Below, one piece after another: positions 24,345 to 33,346 of a stretch of 64,000 bases of DNA (its first letter is position 1; every line of letters begins with the position of its first letter). The notes below the pieces were generated by a model, which was not told where the DNA came from, made no database searches, and saw only the letters and a program-made list of their open reading frames with translations. A program made the position numbers and the translations under genes. The stretch spans positions 1-64,000 of the forward strand of contig CAYFFG010000015.1 of the NCBI GenBank assembly GCA_964342355.1, given 5' to 3'. This stretch comes from Hirschia sp964342355. GTDB taxonomy: Bacteria > Pseudomonadota > Alphaproteobacteria > Caulobacterales > Hyphomonadaceae.

Positions 24345-25073
24345 TTGATTGGTGAACGGGAAATTAAGGCTGTGAAACACAATACGATTCTCGATAATGG
24401 GCTCTTTGATGTCTTTTCCGGATTTCGACATGGTCAGTCGAACTGGTCAAAACCTCGTTTAAGCCTTGGCAAGCGTGTGATGGATATCGTTCTCAGCATC
24501 AGCATGTTGATTGCGCTGTTCCCGCTTTACACGATGATTGCCATTCTTATTAAAATGCATGACGGCGGCACGGTGTTTTTCAAGCAACGTCGTATTGGCG
24601 TCGATGGCCAGGAATTTTACTGCTACAAATTCCGCACAATGGTCGCAAATGCTGAGGACAGGCTTGCAGCTGTGCTTGCAAACGACCCGGTAGCCGCTGA
24701 AGAGTGGCGCCAGTTTAAAAAGCTGAAGAATGACCCGCGTGTCACAAGCCTTGGTCGTTTTATCCGCAAAACCAGCCTTGATGAGCTGCCTCAGCTGATC
24801 AACATTCTGCGTGGTGAAATGTCTGTCATCGGTCCGCGAACGATTACGCGCGCTGAAGCGCCAGATTATGGTTCGCCAGCAGATTTTTCGGTTTATTGCT
24901 CTGTGCGCCCTGGCGTTCTCGGTCTTTGGCAAATTTCTGGTCGCAGCGACACTGGCTTTGATCGCCGTGTGAAGCTGGATGTTAAATATGTCCGTGAGTG
25001 GTCCTTGATGGCTGATATCGCGATCCTGTTCAAATCAGTGCCTGCGGTTCTGTTTGGTAAGGGCGCGTACTAA
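24345..25073 (+). CDS. Undecaprenyl-phosphate sugar-1-phosphate transferase (ExoY/WcaJ-type)
   Basis: Monotopic phosphoglycosyl transferase that starts a surface polysaccharide repeat by moving a sugar-1-phosphate to undecaprenyl phosphate. The 242-residue protein is the short form: one membrane helix (about residues 42-66, VMDIVLSISMLIALFPLYTM), then VFFKQRRIGVDG, the YKFRTMVANAEDR catalytic stretch, TSLDELPQLINILRGEMSVI, GPR and the closing RPGVLGLWQISGRSD. Start is TTG 24345 with AGGAG six bases upstream; a GTG a few codons later is possible. A bidirectional terminator follows. No polymerase or flippase is adjacent, so the other polysaccharide genes must lie elsewhere. Confidence 0.92.
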   Translation: MIGEREIKAVKHNTILDNGLFDVFSGFRHGQSNWSKPRLSLGKRVMDIVLSISMLIALFPLYTMIAILIKMHDGGTVFFKQRRIGVDGQEFYCYKFRTMVANAEDRLAAVLANDPVAAEEWRQFKKLKNDPRVTSLGRFIRKTSLDELPQLINILRGEMSVIGPRTITRAEAPDYGSPADFSVYCSVRPGVLGLWQISGRSDTGFDRRVKLDVKYVREWSLMADIAILFKSVPAVLFGKGAY

Positions 25074-25142
25074 GCTTCGCAAACAAGCCTGACCTATCCC
25101 GTTCACAGTCACACACGGGTCGGCTTTCCTAGCGCATACAAA

Positions 25143-25179
25143 AAAAACGCTCACCTTCCGGATGAAGGTGAGCGTTTTT
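25143..25179. terminator. Strong bidirectional terminator
   Basis: A 16-bp perfect stem, 25143-25158 with 25164-25179 (core ACGCTCACCTTC), with a 5-nt CGGAT loop, A run on one side and T run on the other. It lies between the rightward sugar transferase and the leftward small membrane protein and can serve both. Confidence 0.92.
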
Positions 25180-25216
25180 CTTTCGGGGGACTTCCGGGGA
25201 GGGAAAGGAAACTTCG

Positions 25217-25411
25217 TTAGTTGAATAAGCCTATGAATAGATAAGCGACGCCAGCCCAGAAACTGCCGCAGAAGACCAACACGAATAGTGTGGTTTTCCA
25301 GGCTGGCCATTTTTCATCGCCATACTCTGTCGTTTCAATTGGAGCTGTGCGCTCTGGCGAAAATGCCAGAACTTGTGCTTTGTCGATTTGAGATTGTGCG
25401 TAAGCGCTCAT
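25217..25411 (-). CDS. Small single-span membrane protein
   Basis: A 64-residue protein from ATG 25411 (AGAGGTGG about 8 nt upstream; an in-frame GTG lies four codons earlier). The N-terminal half is polar, with SERTAPIETTEYGDEKWP-like acidic content, and the C-terminal third is one hydrophobic helix (TLFVLVFCGSFWAGVAYLFI) ending two residues before the stop. This suits a tail-anchored or small accessory subunit in the inner membrane. No family recognised. It lies between two polysaccharide genes and is followed by a strong terminator, which supports it being a real transcribed gene. Confidence 0.6.
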   Translation of the reverse strand: MSAYAQSQIDKAQVLAFSPERTAPIETTEYGDEKWPAWKTTLFVLVFCGSFWAGVAYLFIGLFN

Positions 25412-25558
25412 GGTGCAGCCCACCTCTCAACATTGATCCTCGGATAAGACCTTAGGCGGGTACGCACAAATAACTTGTTAATTTAAAAGGTAAGATTTTA
25501 CCGAACGTCCTCACCGCGTCGTGAAGAGAGGGGGCCAGTTTCGCCTAAAGGCGTCGGT

Positions 25559-26605
25559 TTAGCTCTTAGAAAGGCGTTTATTGATTTCGCTGAACAACAG
25601 CGTGCCCAGCTTAAAAGCGTTGCCAGGAGACGTCAGGAAACAACCAACGAAGCTGACAACATTCTTGGTTTTTACCGCATCAATCATTCTTGCCCAACGA
25701 TACCGGACTGACGTGTTAGAGCGACTTTTGCGCAGGAGGCGTCGTTCAAAACTGTCGGTTCCAGGTAAACGCGTAAGCGCAATTGTGCTTTTATACAGCC
25801 GTTCAAGTTCGCGGTGTCCGTGGCGTGCGCTTAACGAATCGCGTCGGCGAACGGCGACATATCCTTTTGGCGATGTCAGGACAGCGGATGTGCGCAGCGC
25901 CAGGATGCGTGCGTAAAGGTCATAGTCTTCGCCAAGTCGCATACGCTCATCATAAGACAGCTTGTGCTTTGACAGGATGGATGTGCGGATGATCGGCTTC
26001 AAGAAGCCTAACTCACGTTGCTTGCGGTCCGGGTTGGGAATATTGCCGTCGACGAACATGGCCAGCGACACTTCCGTGCGGTGTTCGCTCTTGTCCGGAT
26101 ACCACATATTGTCGCGCGGGCCGTCGATATCATCCTGCATGACAAGCCACAAATCATCAGCGACAAAATCATAGCCTTCTTCGGCCACGTCCAGCAAAGC
26201 GCGAATACGGCCATCATCCATGAAATCGTCTGAATCAAGAACCGTGAACCAATCGGTATGCAAGAGCGAGAGCGCGCGGTTACGCGCAGCAGATGGGCCT
26301 TGATTGACGTTCTGGCGGACAACGAGCAGGCGCTCAGTCGGATCGTCAAAATCCCGCGCAGTCATAAATGTCGTGTCAGGGGAGGCGTCATCAACTACGA
26401 CCACCTGCGCCACATCAGGTTGGGCAAGCGCTGATGCAATCGCGCGCTCAATCGTGTCTTCTGCATTGTAAGCGGCAATGATCACGCCGACAGTGTTTTT
26501 GCGCTCGGGTTCATTTGCTGAGACCACATCAGGCATATTTCCAGCCTGCTGCTGGTTCAGCTTGTCAGCTGAAACTGTATCTGGATCATGCCGCACAAGA
26601 GACAT
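25559..26605 (-). CDS. Family 2 glycosyltransferase
   Basis: Inverting GT-A glycosyltransferase, cytosolic face, probably adding a sugar to a lipid-linked polysaccharide. About 348 residues from ATG 26605; the frame is open to a GTG at 26644 without a ribosome site. The nucleotide-sugar site reads GVIIAAYNAEDTIERAI and VVVVDDASPDTT, and the metal-binding DxD is in VLDSDDFMDD. Next come GEDYDLYARIL (acceptor-side ED) and a basic C-terminal third. It stands alone on the strand, 148 nt upstream of the small membrane protein. Donor and acceptor cannot be inferred. Confidence 0.88.
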   Translation of the reverse strand: MSLVRHDPDTVSADKLNQQQAGNMPDVVSANEPERKNTVGVIIAAYNAEDTIERAIASALAQPDVAQVVVVDDASPDTTFMTARDFDDPTERLLVVRQNVNQGPSAARNRALSLLHTDWFTVLDSDDFMDDGRIRALLDVAEEGYDFVADDLWLVMQDDIDGPRDNMWYPDKSEHRTEVSLAMFVDGNIPNPDRKQRELGFLKPIIRTSILSKHKLSYDERMRLGEDYDLYARILALRTSAVLTSPKGYVAVRRRDSLSARHGHRELERLYKSTIALTRLPGTDSFERRLLRKSRSNTSVRYRWARMIDAVKTKNVVSFVGCFLTSPGNAFKLGTLLFSEINKRLSKS

Positions 26606-26899
26606 TTGACGCCCCAACTCCCGATATCCACCTCGTCTAGCCACATGTTTGTGTTCTAGAACGGAATAGGTGTTTCCCTTTTAAGGGTAACAGAGCGAAA
26701 TTCACGCCAGATCAGCCGCTAATGATAACCGCATTTGCGCAATCATTCCGCTTCCCCCTCAAGACCGCACAATACACGCCTAAATCATAAATTTAAAGTA
26801 ATCGGTTTGATGGGCATGGAGGAAAACATGTGCGCGTCATCAAAGGATTGAGACGATCGTCTATGTGAATTGAGAAACAAATTTTACTGAAAAACTGAA

Positions 26900-26973
26900 T
26901 GGAGCGGGTACACGGAATCGAACCGAGATCCTCAGCTTGGAAGGCTGCTGCACTACCGTTGTGCTATACCCGC
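26900..26973 (-). tRNA. tRNA-Gly (anticodon TCC)
   Basis: Read leftward from 26973: acceptor GCGGGTA pairs with TACCCGC, followed by discriminator T and encoded CCA (26900-26902). The D arm AGCACAACGGTAGTGC, anticodon loop CTTCCAA (TCC, Gly) and T arm with GGTTCGATTCC are all intact. Confidence 0.96.
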
Positions 26974-27037
26974 AGATTCAGGAAGAGGGTTGATACCGAT
27001 TTCTGGCGCATTCGTCCAGCGCTGTCGTGCAAAAAAT

Positions 27038-27085
27038 AAAACACCGGCCCACAAGATCTTCAAAGATCAAACAGACCGGTGTTTT
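27038..27085 (-). terminator. Terminator downstream of the polysaccharide export gene
   Basis: A 10-bp stem, AAAACACCGG (27038-27047) with CCGGTGTTTT (27076-27085), with a loop of 28 nt that itself contains a small AGATCTTC/CAAAGATC pairing. Read leftward it ends in a T run. It lies 27 nt past the stop of the Wza-like gene. Confidence 0.75.
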
Positions 27086-27111
27086 TAAAAAGAATTCTGT
27101 CTGGCGGTCGA

Positions 27112-27735
27112 CTAGAAGAGACGCTCGCCAATGCGGATTGTGTCGCCTGGTGTGACCTGTGTGCTGGAGGTCAGCGGTACGGCAACTTCTTCTGTTGCGT
27201 TTGCGCCGCGTACGAAGACGGTTTTCTTGTTCGCGCGGTAGGAGAATCCGCCAGCTGTGGCAACAGCGTTAAGGACTGTCAGACCATCCTGGTACGGGTA
27301 TTCGCCAGGGCGGCCGACTTCGCCAAGAATGTAGTATGGACGGAAATCGATAACTTCCGCTGAGACGCGCGGGCTGTTGAGGTATCCGTCTTTCAGCTTG
27401 CCTTCATATTCGCGCTGAACTTCGCGGACCGTTTTTCCGGTCGCGTGAATTTCGCCGATCAGAGGCAAAGAAATCTGACCTGTGCCATCAACAACGAACT
27501 CACCTGACAGTGTCGGTTCGCCAAATACGGTGATGCGCAGTCTGTCTGCGTTGCCCAACTTATATCCATCTGCGATGGAAGCAGTGTTTAGTGGCGCGGC
27601 GTCAGCTGTTGCTTCAACAGCAACAGGTGTTGGTGCGACTGTTGGCGTTGGGGCGGGCGCAGAAGCACAGGCGGCGAGAAACACCATGAAAGCTGTAGCA
27701 ATTGCGATTTTTGTGCGTGCGAACATATTCATCAT
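27112..27735 (-). CDS. Outer-membrane polysaccharide export lipoprotein (Wza/GumB/ExoF-like)
   Basis: About 207 residues from ATG 27735, which has AGGACGAG just upstream. A signal peptide with lipobox FLAACA is followed by a Pro/Thr/Ala-rich linker, then the polysaccharide biosynthesis/export domain (YKLGNADRLRITVFGEPTLS, VDGTGQISLPLIGEI) and one SLBB-type beta-grasp domain (YYILGEVGRPGEYPYQDG). This is the short form without the outer-membrane helix of E. coli Wza. It forms a periplasmic channel ring for capsule or exopolysaccharide export. It is monocistronic, ending at a terminator; the initiating sugar transferase is 2.6 kb away. Confidence 0.9.
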   Translation of the reverse strand: MMNMFARTKIAIATAFMVFLAACASAPAPTPTVAPTPVAVEATADAAPLNTASIADGYKLGNADRLRITVFGEPTLSGEFVVDGTGQISLPLIGEIHATGKTVREVQREYEGKLKDGYLNSPRVSAEVIDFRPYYILGEVGRPGEYPYQDGLTVLNAVATAGGFSYRANKKTVFVRGANATEEVAVPLTSSTQVTPGDTIRIGERLF

Positions 27736-27936
27736 TCTCGTCCTGATAGTCTCCGGTCGTTCGACGTTTGCGTCGCATAATGGCATGCGGCCGCATCCTT
27801 ATGGTGCGACACTCAAGAAACAGGCCACATCATTGAATGACAACAGCAATGCCACAAGACAAAGGCATTTATATGAAAGCGACACATTAGATAGCAAGCG
27901 CTGAAGCGCCTGCTACCCTGTCTGAAATTTTAAAGA

Positions 27937-29652
27937 TCAGGCCTGATCTTTATAGCCAATGCTGTTTCCAACACGGACAATGTGTTCAGTGCGGATTGTT
28001 TTGGCGCGATAATCTGGCGCAAGCACTGTATCCATTGCCACATAGTCAACGGTGGCGGTATCGCGGCGGTAAACGACGCGCACATATCCCTGGTGCATAT
28101 TGTCAGTCCAGCGCACTTCGTCCAGTTCCTGTTCAAACACGCGGTCGAGCTTTTCCGCCACATCATCCGGCCAACCACTTTCAACGAAATCTCCAGGGGA
28201 GGTCACACCGGCGGTGCCGATCTCAACGCCCATGGCTTTGCCGTCTTCGTCAGCCAGCGTGTTGGCCCAAAAAGAGTGGCTGTCGCCAGTAAGGAAGAAG
28301 AGGTCTGTTGCGCCAACTTCCTGACAGACATCATAGAATTCTTCACGGGCGCGCGGATACCCGTCCCATGTGTCGGTGTAGAAAGGCAAATTCCACTGGC
28401 CTTTCCAGAACAAGGCCTGGGTGCCAAGCGAAGGCGGCGTACCTTCAGGTGTCGCCTTGTTCATGTCCGGCGTAATGCCATGTTCGGCGATGTTCGGTGT
28501 CAACATACGCGCGATCGGGCTTGCGCTGCCGACAATACGCCAAGGTTGACCAGCCTGAACCGATTGGCCGAAGGACGAACGGAATTCATCTTCCATTTCT
28601 TTGGAGATCATCGCGCGGGGCGCATTGACCACATCCTGCATGAAAGCTTCGCGCTCTTCCCAGGAATTGATGGCTTCGGCGTAATGAGCATAGTCGATCT
28701 GTTCGCCGCGGGCTGTGTGGCGGCTTTCCATGGTGACCAATGTCGCCAGATCACCAAAGGAATAAGACCGCCAAGCCTGTTCGCGTGTCATGCCGTCTTC
28801 TGGTTCGCGGATCGGCATCCATTCATAATAAGCTTTAAGCGATGCGGCGCGCCGCGTTGGCCAGTCGCCTTCTGTTTCCGGCTGGTGGTTTTGTGCGCCG
28901 TCTTTCCAAGGGTTGTTGGCGCTTTCGTGGTCATCCCAGATGCAAAGCAAAGGATGTGCGGCGTGCATGGCTTGAGAGCCTTTGTCGGATTTATATTGCG
29001 CATGGCGCATACGATAATCCGCCAGTGAAACGATTTCATGCGCTGGCGCGTGCGTGCGTTTGAGTGTTGCGCCGGTTTCGTGGCCCCAGCCGTCAGCGCC
29101 GCCATATTCGTAGATGTAATCGCCCGTATGCAGGACAACGTCGATGGCTTCGTCCTTTGCGATCTCCGCATAGGCGTTGAAGAAGCCGAACGGATAGTTG
29201 GAGCAGGAGACAAGCGCAACGCCCAGCTTATCCAGCGCGCCTACCGGCAATGTCTTGGTGCGGCCGACGGGAGATTTTTCTTCATGTGTTGTGAAGCGGT
29301 AATAATAAGTGGCGCCAGGTTTTAAACCCTGACCGATGACTTTGATGGTAAAGTCGTTCTCTGCTTTGGCGACGGACTCGCCTGCCGCCAGCAGGTTTTC
29401 AAAGGCTTTGTCGGTAGCGATTTCCCATGTCACGAGCGAGAGATCGTCAACGTTGGACGCGCGTGTCCACAGAACAACGCTGTCATGGCGCGGATCGCCG
29501 GATGCGACACCATGCAGGAAATGCTTTGCTTTTGCCGGGGCGGCTTCAACGTGTGTCGCCGGGTTTTCAACGTCAGCGTGGTTGGTCGTCGTACAGGCGG
29601 CTGCGCCCCCAAGGGCGATAAGGCCCAGTGTCTTGCGGCGTGAAAAATCCAT
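27937..29652 (-). CDS. phoD: PhoD-family alkaline phosphatase, Tat-exported
   Basis: Secreted phosphodiesterase/phosphomonoesterase (Ca/Fe type) that frees phosphate from organic esters. About 571 residues from ATG 29652 (GGGAGCG nine bases upstream; the frame opens earlier at 29706). The Tat signal is DFSRRKTLGLIALGGAAA, and Cys-Thr-Thr after it may also allow lipidation. The PhoD N-terminal domain (FLHGVASGDPRHDSVVLWTR) is followed by the metallophosphatase core: LHTGDYIYEYGG, WDDHESANNPW and FLTGDSHSFWAN. It lies 92 nt behind the TonB receptor, whose promoter carries a Pho box, so it should respond to phosphate starvation. Confidence 0.94.
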   Translation of the reverse strand: MDFSRRKTLGLIALGGAAACTTTNHADVENPATHVEAAPAKAKHFLHGVASGDPRHDSVVLWTRASNVDDLSLVTWEIATDKAFENLLAAGESVAKAENDFTIKVIGQGLKPGATYYYRFTTHEEKSPVGRTKTLPVGALDKLGVALVSCSNYPFGFFNAYAEIAKDEAIDVVLHTGDYIYEYGGADGWGHETGATLKRTHAPAHEIVSLADYRMRHAQYKSDKGSQAMHAAHPLLCIWDDHESANNPWKDGAQNHQPETEGDWPTRRAASLKAYYEWMPIREPEDGMTREQAWRSYSFGDLATLVTMESRHTARGEQIDYAHYAEAINSWEEREAFMQDVVNAPRAMISKEMEDEFRSSFGQSVQAGQPWRIVGSASPIARMLTPNIAEHGITPDMNKATPEGTPPSLGTQALFWKGQWNLPFYTDTWDGYPRAREEFYDVCQEVGATDLFFLTGDSHSFWANTLADEDGKAMGVEIGTAGVTSPGDFVESGWPDDVAEKLDRVFEQELDEVRWTDNMHQGYVRVVYRRDTATVDYVAMDTVLAPDYRAKTIRTEHIVRVGNSIGYKDQA

Positions 29653-29743
29653 TGAAAACGCTCCCATGCGCAAAAGGCTTTGTGAAACGGGAGAAGGGGC
29701 GAACACATGTCCGCCCCTTCAAGAAGGTATTCGACGTCAGACC

Positions 29744-32125
29744 TTAGAAGTCTGCTGTCATAGTGAAGACAACAGTGCGCGGCGCACCCAACCAAGCGCC
29801 TGAGTTAAACGCGTGCGTTCCAAGGTAGCTTTCGTCGGTCAGGTTGTTGACTGTCAGACGCAGATCCAGGTTGGAAAGGTCGTCTGAGATCGCTTCACCG
29901 GATACGCCGACATAAAGGTCAGCCAGAGTGTAAGCGTCCATAATGAAGCTGCCTTGCGGGTTTGTTGGCTGAAGGACAGTTTCAACACCGTCGATCACAG
30001 CTGTACGCGCAAAGTTACGTCCGCCGTTCACAAAGCGGTCGTCGACATGCTTTACAGACAGACCACCGTAGAAGTTGTTGCGTGTCCAGTCAGCTGACAC
30101 CACGAACATGTTCTCTGGGATACCCGTGACTGTGTTGCCTGCCCAGATACCAGCGTCATCGTCAAGGCTGAGGCTGCCTGTGCCGAGGTATGTTGCGTCA
30201 TTGTAGGTGTATGACGCAAAGAAGCTCAGGTTGTCGTTAAGCAGGTACTCACCGGCGACCTCGATACCGGAGCTGTCGATACCGCCAGCGTTGACGAAAC
30301 CGCCGCTGAATTGCTGCAGGTAGTCGATTTCACCGTCTTCAGCTTCTGAAAGCGCAACAATGCGGTTTTCAAACTGTGTGTCGAAGTAAGTGATCGAACC
30401 GCGCAGGTTGCCGCCAACATAACGCGCACCAATTTCCCAGTTTTCAGATGTTTCTGGTTCTGGAAGACGTGTGTCTTGATCAACTTCTTCAAGCAGGTTG
30501 TCCGAGATTGCTTTGTAGTTTTCAGCGTAACCAGCGAAAAACTCCAGGCCGTCGACTGCGCTTGGCGACCATGACGCACCTGCTGACAGAAGCACGTCTG
30601 ATTCGCTGTCGATGCTGAAGTTTTCTGATGCGTCTGTTGGGTTGAACAGGTCTTTGCGTTCAACTTCGTTGTTGAACTGTTTTGCGCCAATACGTGCGGA
30701 GAAGTCACCGAACTGAATAACGTCTTCAACATACCATTTGAACGTGGTCTGCGGGAAGTCGATTGAGTACTGAACATAGTACGGGTTGTGATCGAACTGG
30801 AAGCCGACACGTGTGTCAGAGATTTTGTGCCAGTCGCGGTGCTCGTGGCGTGTGGCGTCTTCATACCAGATACCCGCGCGAACAGTGTTTTCAACTGCGC
30901 CGAACTGAGCTGTCCAGTCGACGTCAGCTGTCAGACCTGTGCGGTCTTTCTGGTAGTGTGTGTGGCGGTAAGACTGGACTGCAAGCGCGCCGTCAGCGTC
31001 AGCGCCAACAGATACGTTGTTGCCGTCTACGTAGAAGATCTGGCCAAGGAAAGGGCCGCCTTCAACGAAAGCGTCGCCAGTTGCTTCTGATTCTGCATTG
31101 CCAGCGCCATCTACGACAACATCAACAAGGTAAGGCGGCACCCAGTCACCACGACCATCATTGTCATGACGGTAAACAGATGCGCTGACGTTGAGGCCGT
31201 CCTGAATTTCGTAGTCTGCTTTCAGGTATGCGAAGAAGTTTTCACGCAGTGTTGACCAACCACGACGGTAGTTTTGGTCAATGGCCGGAATACCTGTCCA
31301 TTCACCGTTCAATCCGTCTGATTCTGGGTTGTTAACAAACTGAGCCAGGCTGTAGATGCGCTGGTAGTTGTCTTCGTGTGTGTCGTCATAAGACGCGTAA
31401 CCAGTTAGTTCCAAAGCGCCGAGGGAAGACTGGAATTTTGCAGCGATGTGGTCACGTTCGTTTTGCGCTGAACCTTCCTGCCAGTCTGTTGCAGACTGAG
31501 AGGAAACAGAGATCCAGGCTTTCGTTGTGTCATTCAGGAAAAGACCTGTGTCGTAACGACCGTAAAAGCGCTGAGCTTCGAACTCACCCAAAGAAACAGA
31601 TAAGCGAACGCGTTCTTCATCGAGTGCATCTTGTGTTGTGAAGTTCAGTGTGCCGCCCAGAGCGTCATTAGAACGTGAAGCGATGTCTGCAGTACCCTGA
31701 GACACTTCAACAGTACCGAGGTTCTGGCTGTCGATGTAACGGTTTGCTTTAGCGCCGCCACCGTAGTTTGAGCCACCGTTTGGCAGACCGTCGATAGTGA
31801 TACCGATTTGCTGTTCGCCAAGGTTTGTCTGGAAACCGCGAAGAGATACGGAAGTGGACCAGTCGTCAAAACCGAAAGTGTCGCCTTCGTTGACGTTCAC
31901 GCCTGGCAGGTTGTCGATAATAGCCAGCGCTGAAGTGATAGGCGCTTGTTGCAGCTGCATGCTCTCAGTTGTTTCAACAGCTGAGTAAGTAATGCCTTCA
32001 CCAACAATGATGATTGCGTCGAGTTCGCGTGTGTCCTGCTCTGCAGCGTCTTCTGCAGCAGCTGTTGCGACGGAAAGGCTCATGCCTGCGCTTGCAAGCA
32101 GGATGTTGCGCCAGTTCATTTTCAT
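29744..32125 (-). CDS. TonB-dependent outer-membrane receptor, phosphate-linked
   Basis: A 793-residue 22-strand beta-barrel receptor with a plug domain. Start ATG 32125 (AGGGGAATG upstream; the frame opens at 32173). Signal peptide to about residue 25, then a TonB box (LDAIIIVGEG) and plug motifs (ALAIIDNLPGVNVNEGD, SVSLRGFQ, ITIDGLPNGG, VEVSQGTADI). The barrel ends in the phenylalanine-terminated strand VVFTMTADF needed for BAM assembly. Cargo cannot be read, but the Pho box upstream and the PhoD gene downstream suggest uptake of an organic phosphorus compound or of a calcium/iron complex for PhoD. Confidence 0.92.
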   Translation of the reverse strand: MKMNWRNILLASAGMSLSVATAAAEDAAEQDTRELDAIIIVGEGITYSAVETTESMQLQQAPITSALAIIDNLPGVNVNEGDTFGFDDWSTSVSLRGFQTNLGEQQIGITIDGLPNGGSNYGGGAKANRYIDSQNLGTVEVSQGTADIASRSNDALGGTLNFTTQDALDEERVRLSVSLGEFEAQRFYGRYDTGLFLNDTTKAWISVSSQSATDWQEGSAQNERDHIAAKFQSSLGALELTGYASYDDTHEDNYQRIYSLAQFVNNPESDGLNGEWTGIPAIDQNYRRGWSTLRENFFAYLKADYEIQDGLNVSASVYRHDNDGRGDWVPPYLVDVVVDGAGNAESEATGDAFVEGGPFLGQIFYVDGNNVSVGADADGALAVQSYRHTHYQKDRTGLTADVDWTAQFGAVENTVRAGIWYEDATRHEHRDWHKISDTRVGFQFDHNPYYVQYSIDFPQTTFKWYVEDVIQFGDFSARIGAKQFNNEVERKDLFNPTDASENFSIDSESDVLLSAGASWSPSAVDGLEFFAGYAENYKAISDNLLEEVDQDTRLPEPETSENWEIGARYVGGNLRGSITYFDTQFENRIVALSEAEDGEIDYLQQFSGGFVNAGGIDSSGIEVAGEYLLNDNLSFFASYTYNDATYLGTGSLSLDDDAGIWAGNTVTGIPENMFVVSADWTRNNFYGGLSVKHVDDRFVNGGRNFARTAVIDGVETVLQPTNPQGSFIMDAYTLADLYVGVSGEAISDDLSNLDLRLTVNNLTDESYLGTHAFNSGAWLGAPRTVVFTMTADF

Positions 32126-32238
32126 GTCATTCCCCTGAATAAAGACAAAAAATGGCCGGTCGCTCATCCCCAATCATTGCGAATGCATGATCCCGAACGC
32201 CGGATTTTTCTTGGGAAAGCACCCCGTGCTTTCTGAGG

Positions 32239-32285
32239 GTCCTATATTCACAGGTGGTGACAGTTGCGTGATGTTTGTGTGACTA
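32239..32285 (-). promoter_or_regulatory. Pho box and promoter of the TonB receptor-phoD operon
   Basis: Read leftward, three direct repeats occur at exact 11-nt intervals: TAGTCAC-ACAA, ACATCAC-GCAA and CTGTCAC (32285 to 32257), the pattern of PhoB half-sites (CTGTCAT plus 4 nt). Ten bases past the last unit stands TATAGG as a -10, the position usual for PhoB-activated promoters, which need no -35. It lies about 115-130 nt upstream of the receptor start. The remaining parts of the 407-nt gap 32126-32532 show no gene. Confidence 0.7.
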
Positions 32286-32532
32286 AGGTGTGAACCTTAA
32301 TTGTCAGTTTTGTTAATCATTGCTCGAAGCAAGCACCTTCCTTGCGCAAATTACGAAGAACGTTGAATATTTTGGATTTATTGGATTGTTCGAATGATCT
32401 GTGTACGCGCATAAATGCATACAGATACTATGAAAACTTAACGCCAGAACGTGTCTCAACAGCCACAATCACACCGTTTGGCGAGGCTATAATATGTATC
32501 GAATGTGGAAGATTTCTTAGGTCGAGAAGACC

Positions 32533-32608
32533 TGGCAGGGGCACCAGGACTCGAACCCGGGACCCTCGGTTTTGGAGACCGATGCTCTACCAACTGAGCT
32601 ATACCCCT
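32533..32608 (-). tRNA. tRNA-Trp (anticodon CCA)
   Basis: Read leftward from 32608: acceptor AGGGGTA pairs with TGCCCCT (one T-G pair), with discriminator G and encoded CCA (32533-32535). The anticodon stem TCGGT/ACCGA holds the loop CTCCAAA with anticodon CCA, and the T arm contains GGTTCGAGTCC. No secE-nusG follows it here, unlike in many bacteria. Confidence 0.96.
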
Positions 32609-32701
32609 GCAGAGGAAAGTGCCTGATACGCTATCCGTTCAGCCAAGACAAGCCGGTAAGGCGCATTTGCGGGTGAATTTTAGATTGAAAAGTCTAAAAG
32701 C

Positions 32702-33346
32702 TCAGGGCGTGGAAATAATGAAAGAGTTGGCCTCATCTTCATTGACGCTCACACATCCTGCACGGTCCTGGTTTTCCAAAACAGCCCGAAGACAGGCAGG
32801 ATAAAGTTTGTGCTCGGTTTTAAGAACGCGCGCAGCCAAAGTGTCTTCGTCATCGCCCTTGAAAATCGGCACCACGGCCTGACCGATAATTGGACCTTCA
32901 TCCACCCCAGCCGTCACGTAATGGACAGAACACCCGGTTAGGCGGCATCCGGCGTCAATCGCGCGTCTATGGGTGTGCAGACCCGGAAAACTTGGCAGGA
33001 GGGACGGGTGAATATTGATCATCCGACCTTCCCAGCGCGAAATGAACCATTCTGTCAGGACGCGCATAAAACCGGCCAGCGCGATGAACTCGACATTGGC
33101 CTTGGAAAGTTCAGCCTGAATCGCCTTTTCAAATGATTCGCGACTGTCATAAGCCTTGTGGTCGACAGCCACAGCCGCAATGCCACGGGCGCGCGCCGCA
33201 TCCAGTCCTTTTGCATCAGGCTTGTTTGCCAACACCAGAACCGGTTCTGCGGGATAATCCTGTGCTTCGCACGCGTCCAGTATGGCGTCCATGTTGGAGC
33301 CGCGGCCAGAAATAAAGATGGCGATACGGGTCTTGTTGATCGTCAT
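32702..33346 (-). CDS. purN: Phosphoribosylglycinamide formyltransferase
   Basis: Transfers formyl from 10-formyl-tetrahydrofolate to glycinamide ribonucleotide, step three of purine synthesis. The 214 residues show the substrate phosphate loop IFISGRGSNMDAIL, the folate and catalytic region LAGFMRVLTEWFI, the active-site stretch NIHPSLLPSFPGLHTH (catalytic Asn and His) and GVDEGPII with the catalytic Asp. It overlaps purM by 4 nt in the leftward purMN operon. The C-terminus runs about 20 residues past the family core. Confidence 0.96.
   Translation of the reverse strand: MTINKTRIAIFISGRGSNMDAILDACEAQDYPAEPVLVLANKPDAKGLDAARARGIAAVAVDHKAYDSRESFEKAIQAELSKANVEFIALAGFMRVLTEWFISRWEGRMINIHPSLLPSFPGLHTHRRAIDAGCRLTGCSVHYVTAGVDEGPIIGQAVVPIFKGDDEDTLAARVLKTEHKLYPACLRAVLENQDRAGCVSVNEDEANSFIISTP

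Noticed and set aside
26900..26973. tRNA-Gly as integration site of a mobile element
   Set aside because: No integrase, no repeat of the tRNA 3' end and no composition change on either side.
27982..29028. Rightward 348-residue frame opposite phoD
   Set aside because: It lies entirely within phoD on the other strand, has odd His/Phe/Arg composition and no recognisable domain.
32126..32532. Hidden gene or secE after tRNA-Trp
   Set aside because: The only frame there (32342-32626) runs through the tRNA on the other strand and has no ribosome site; SecE features are absent.
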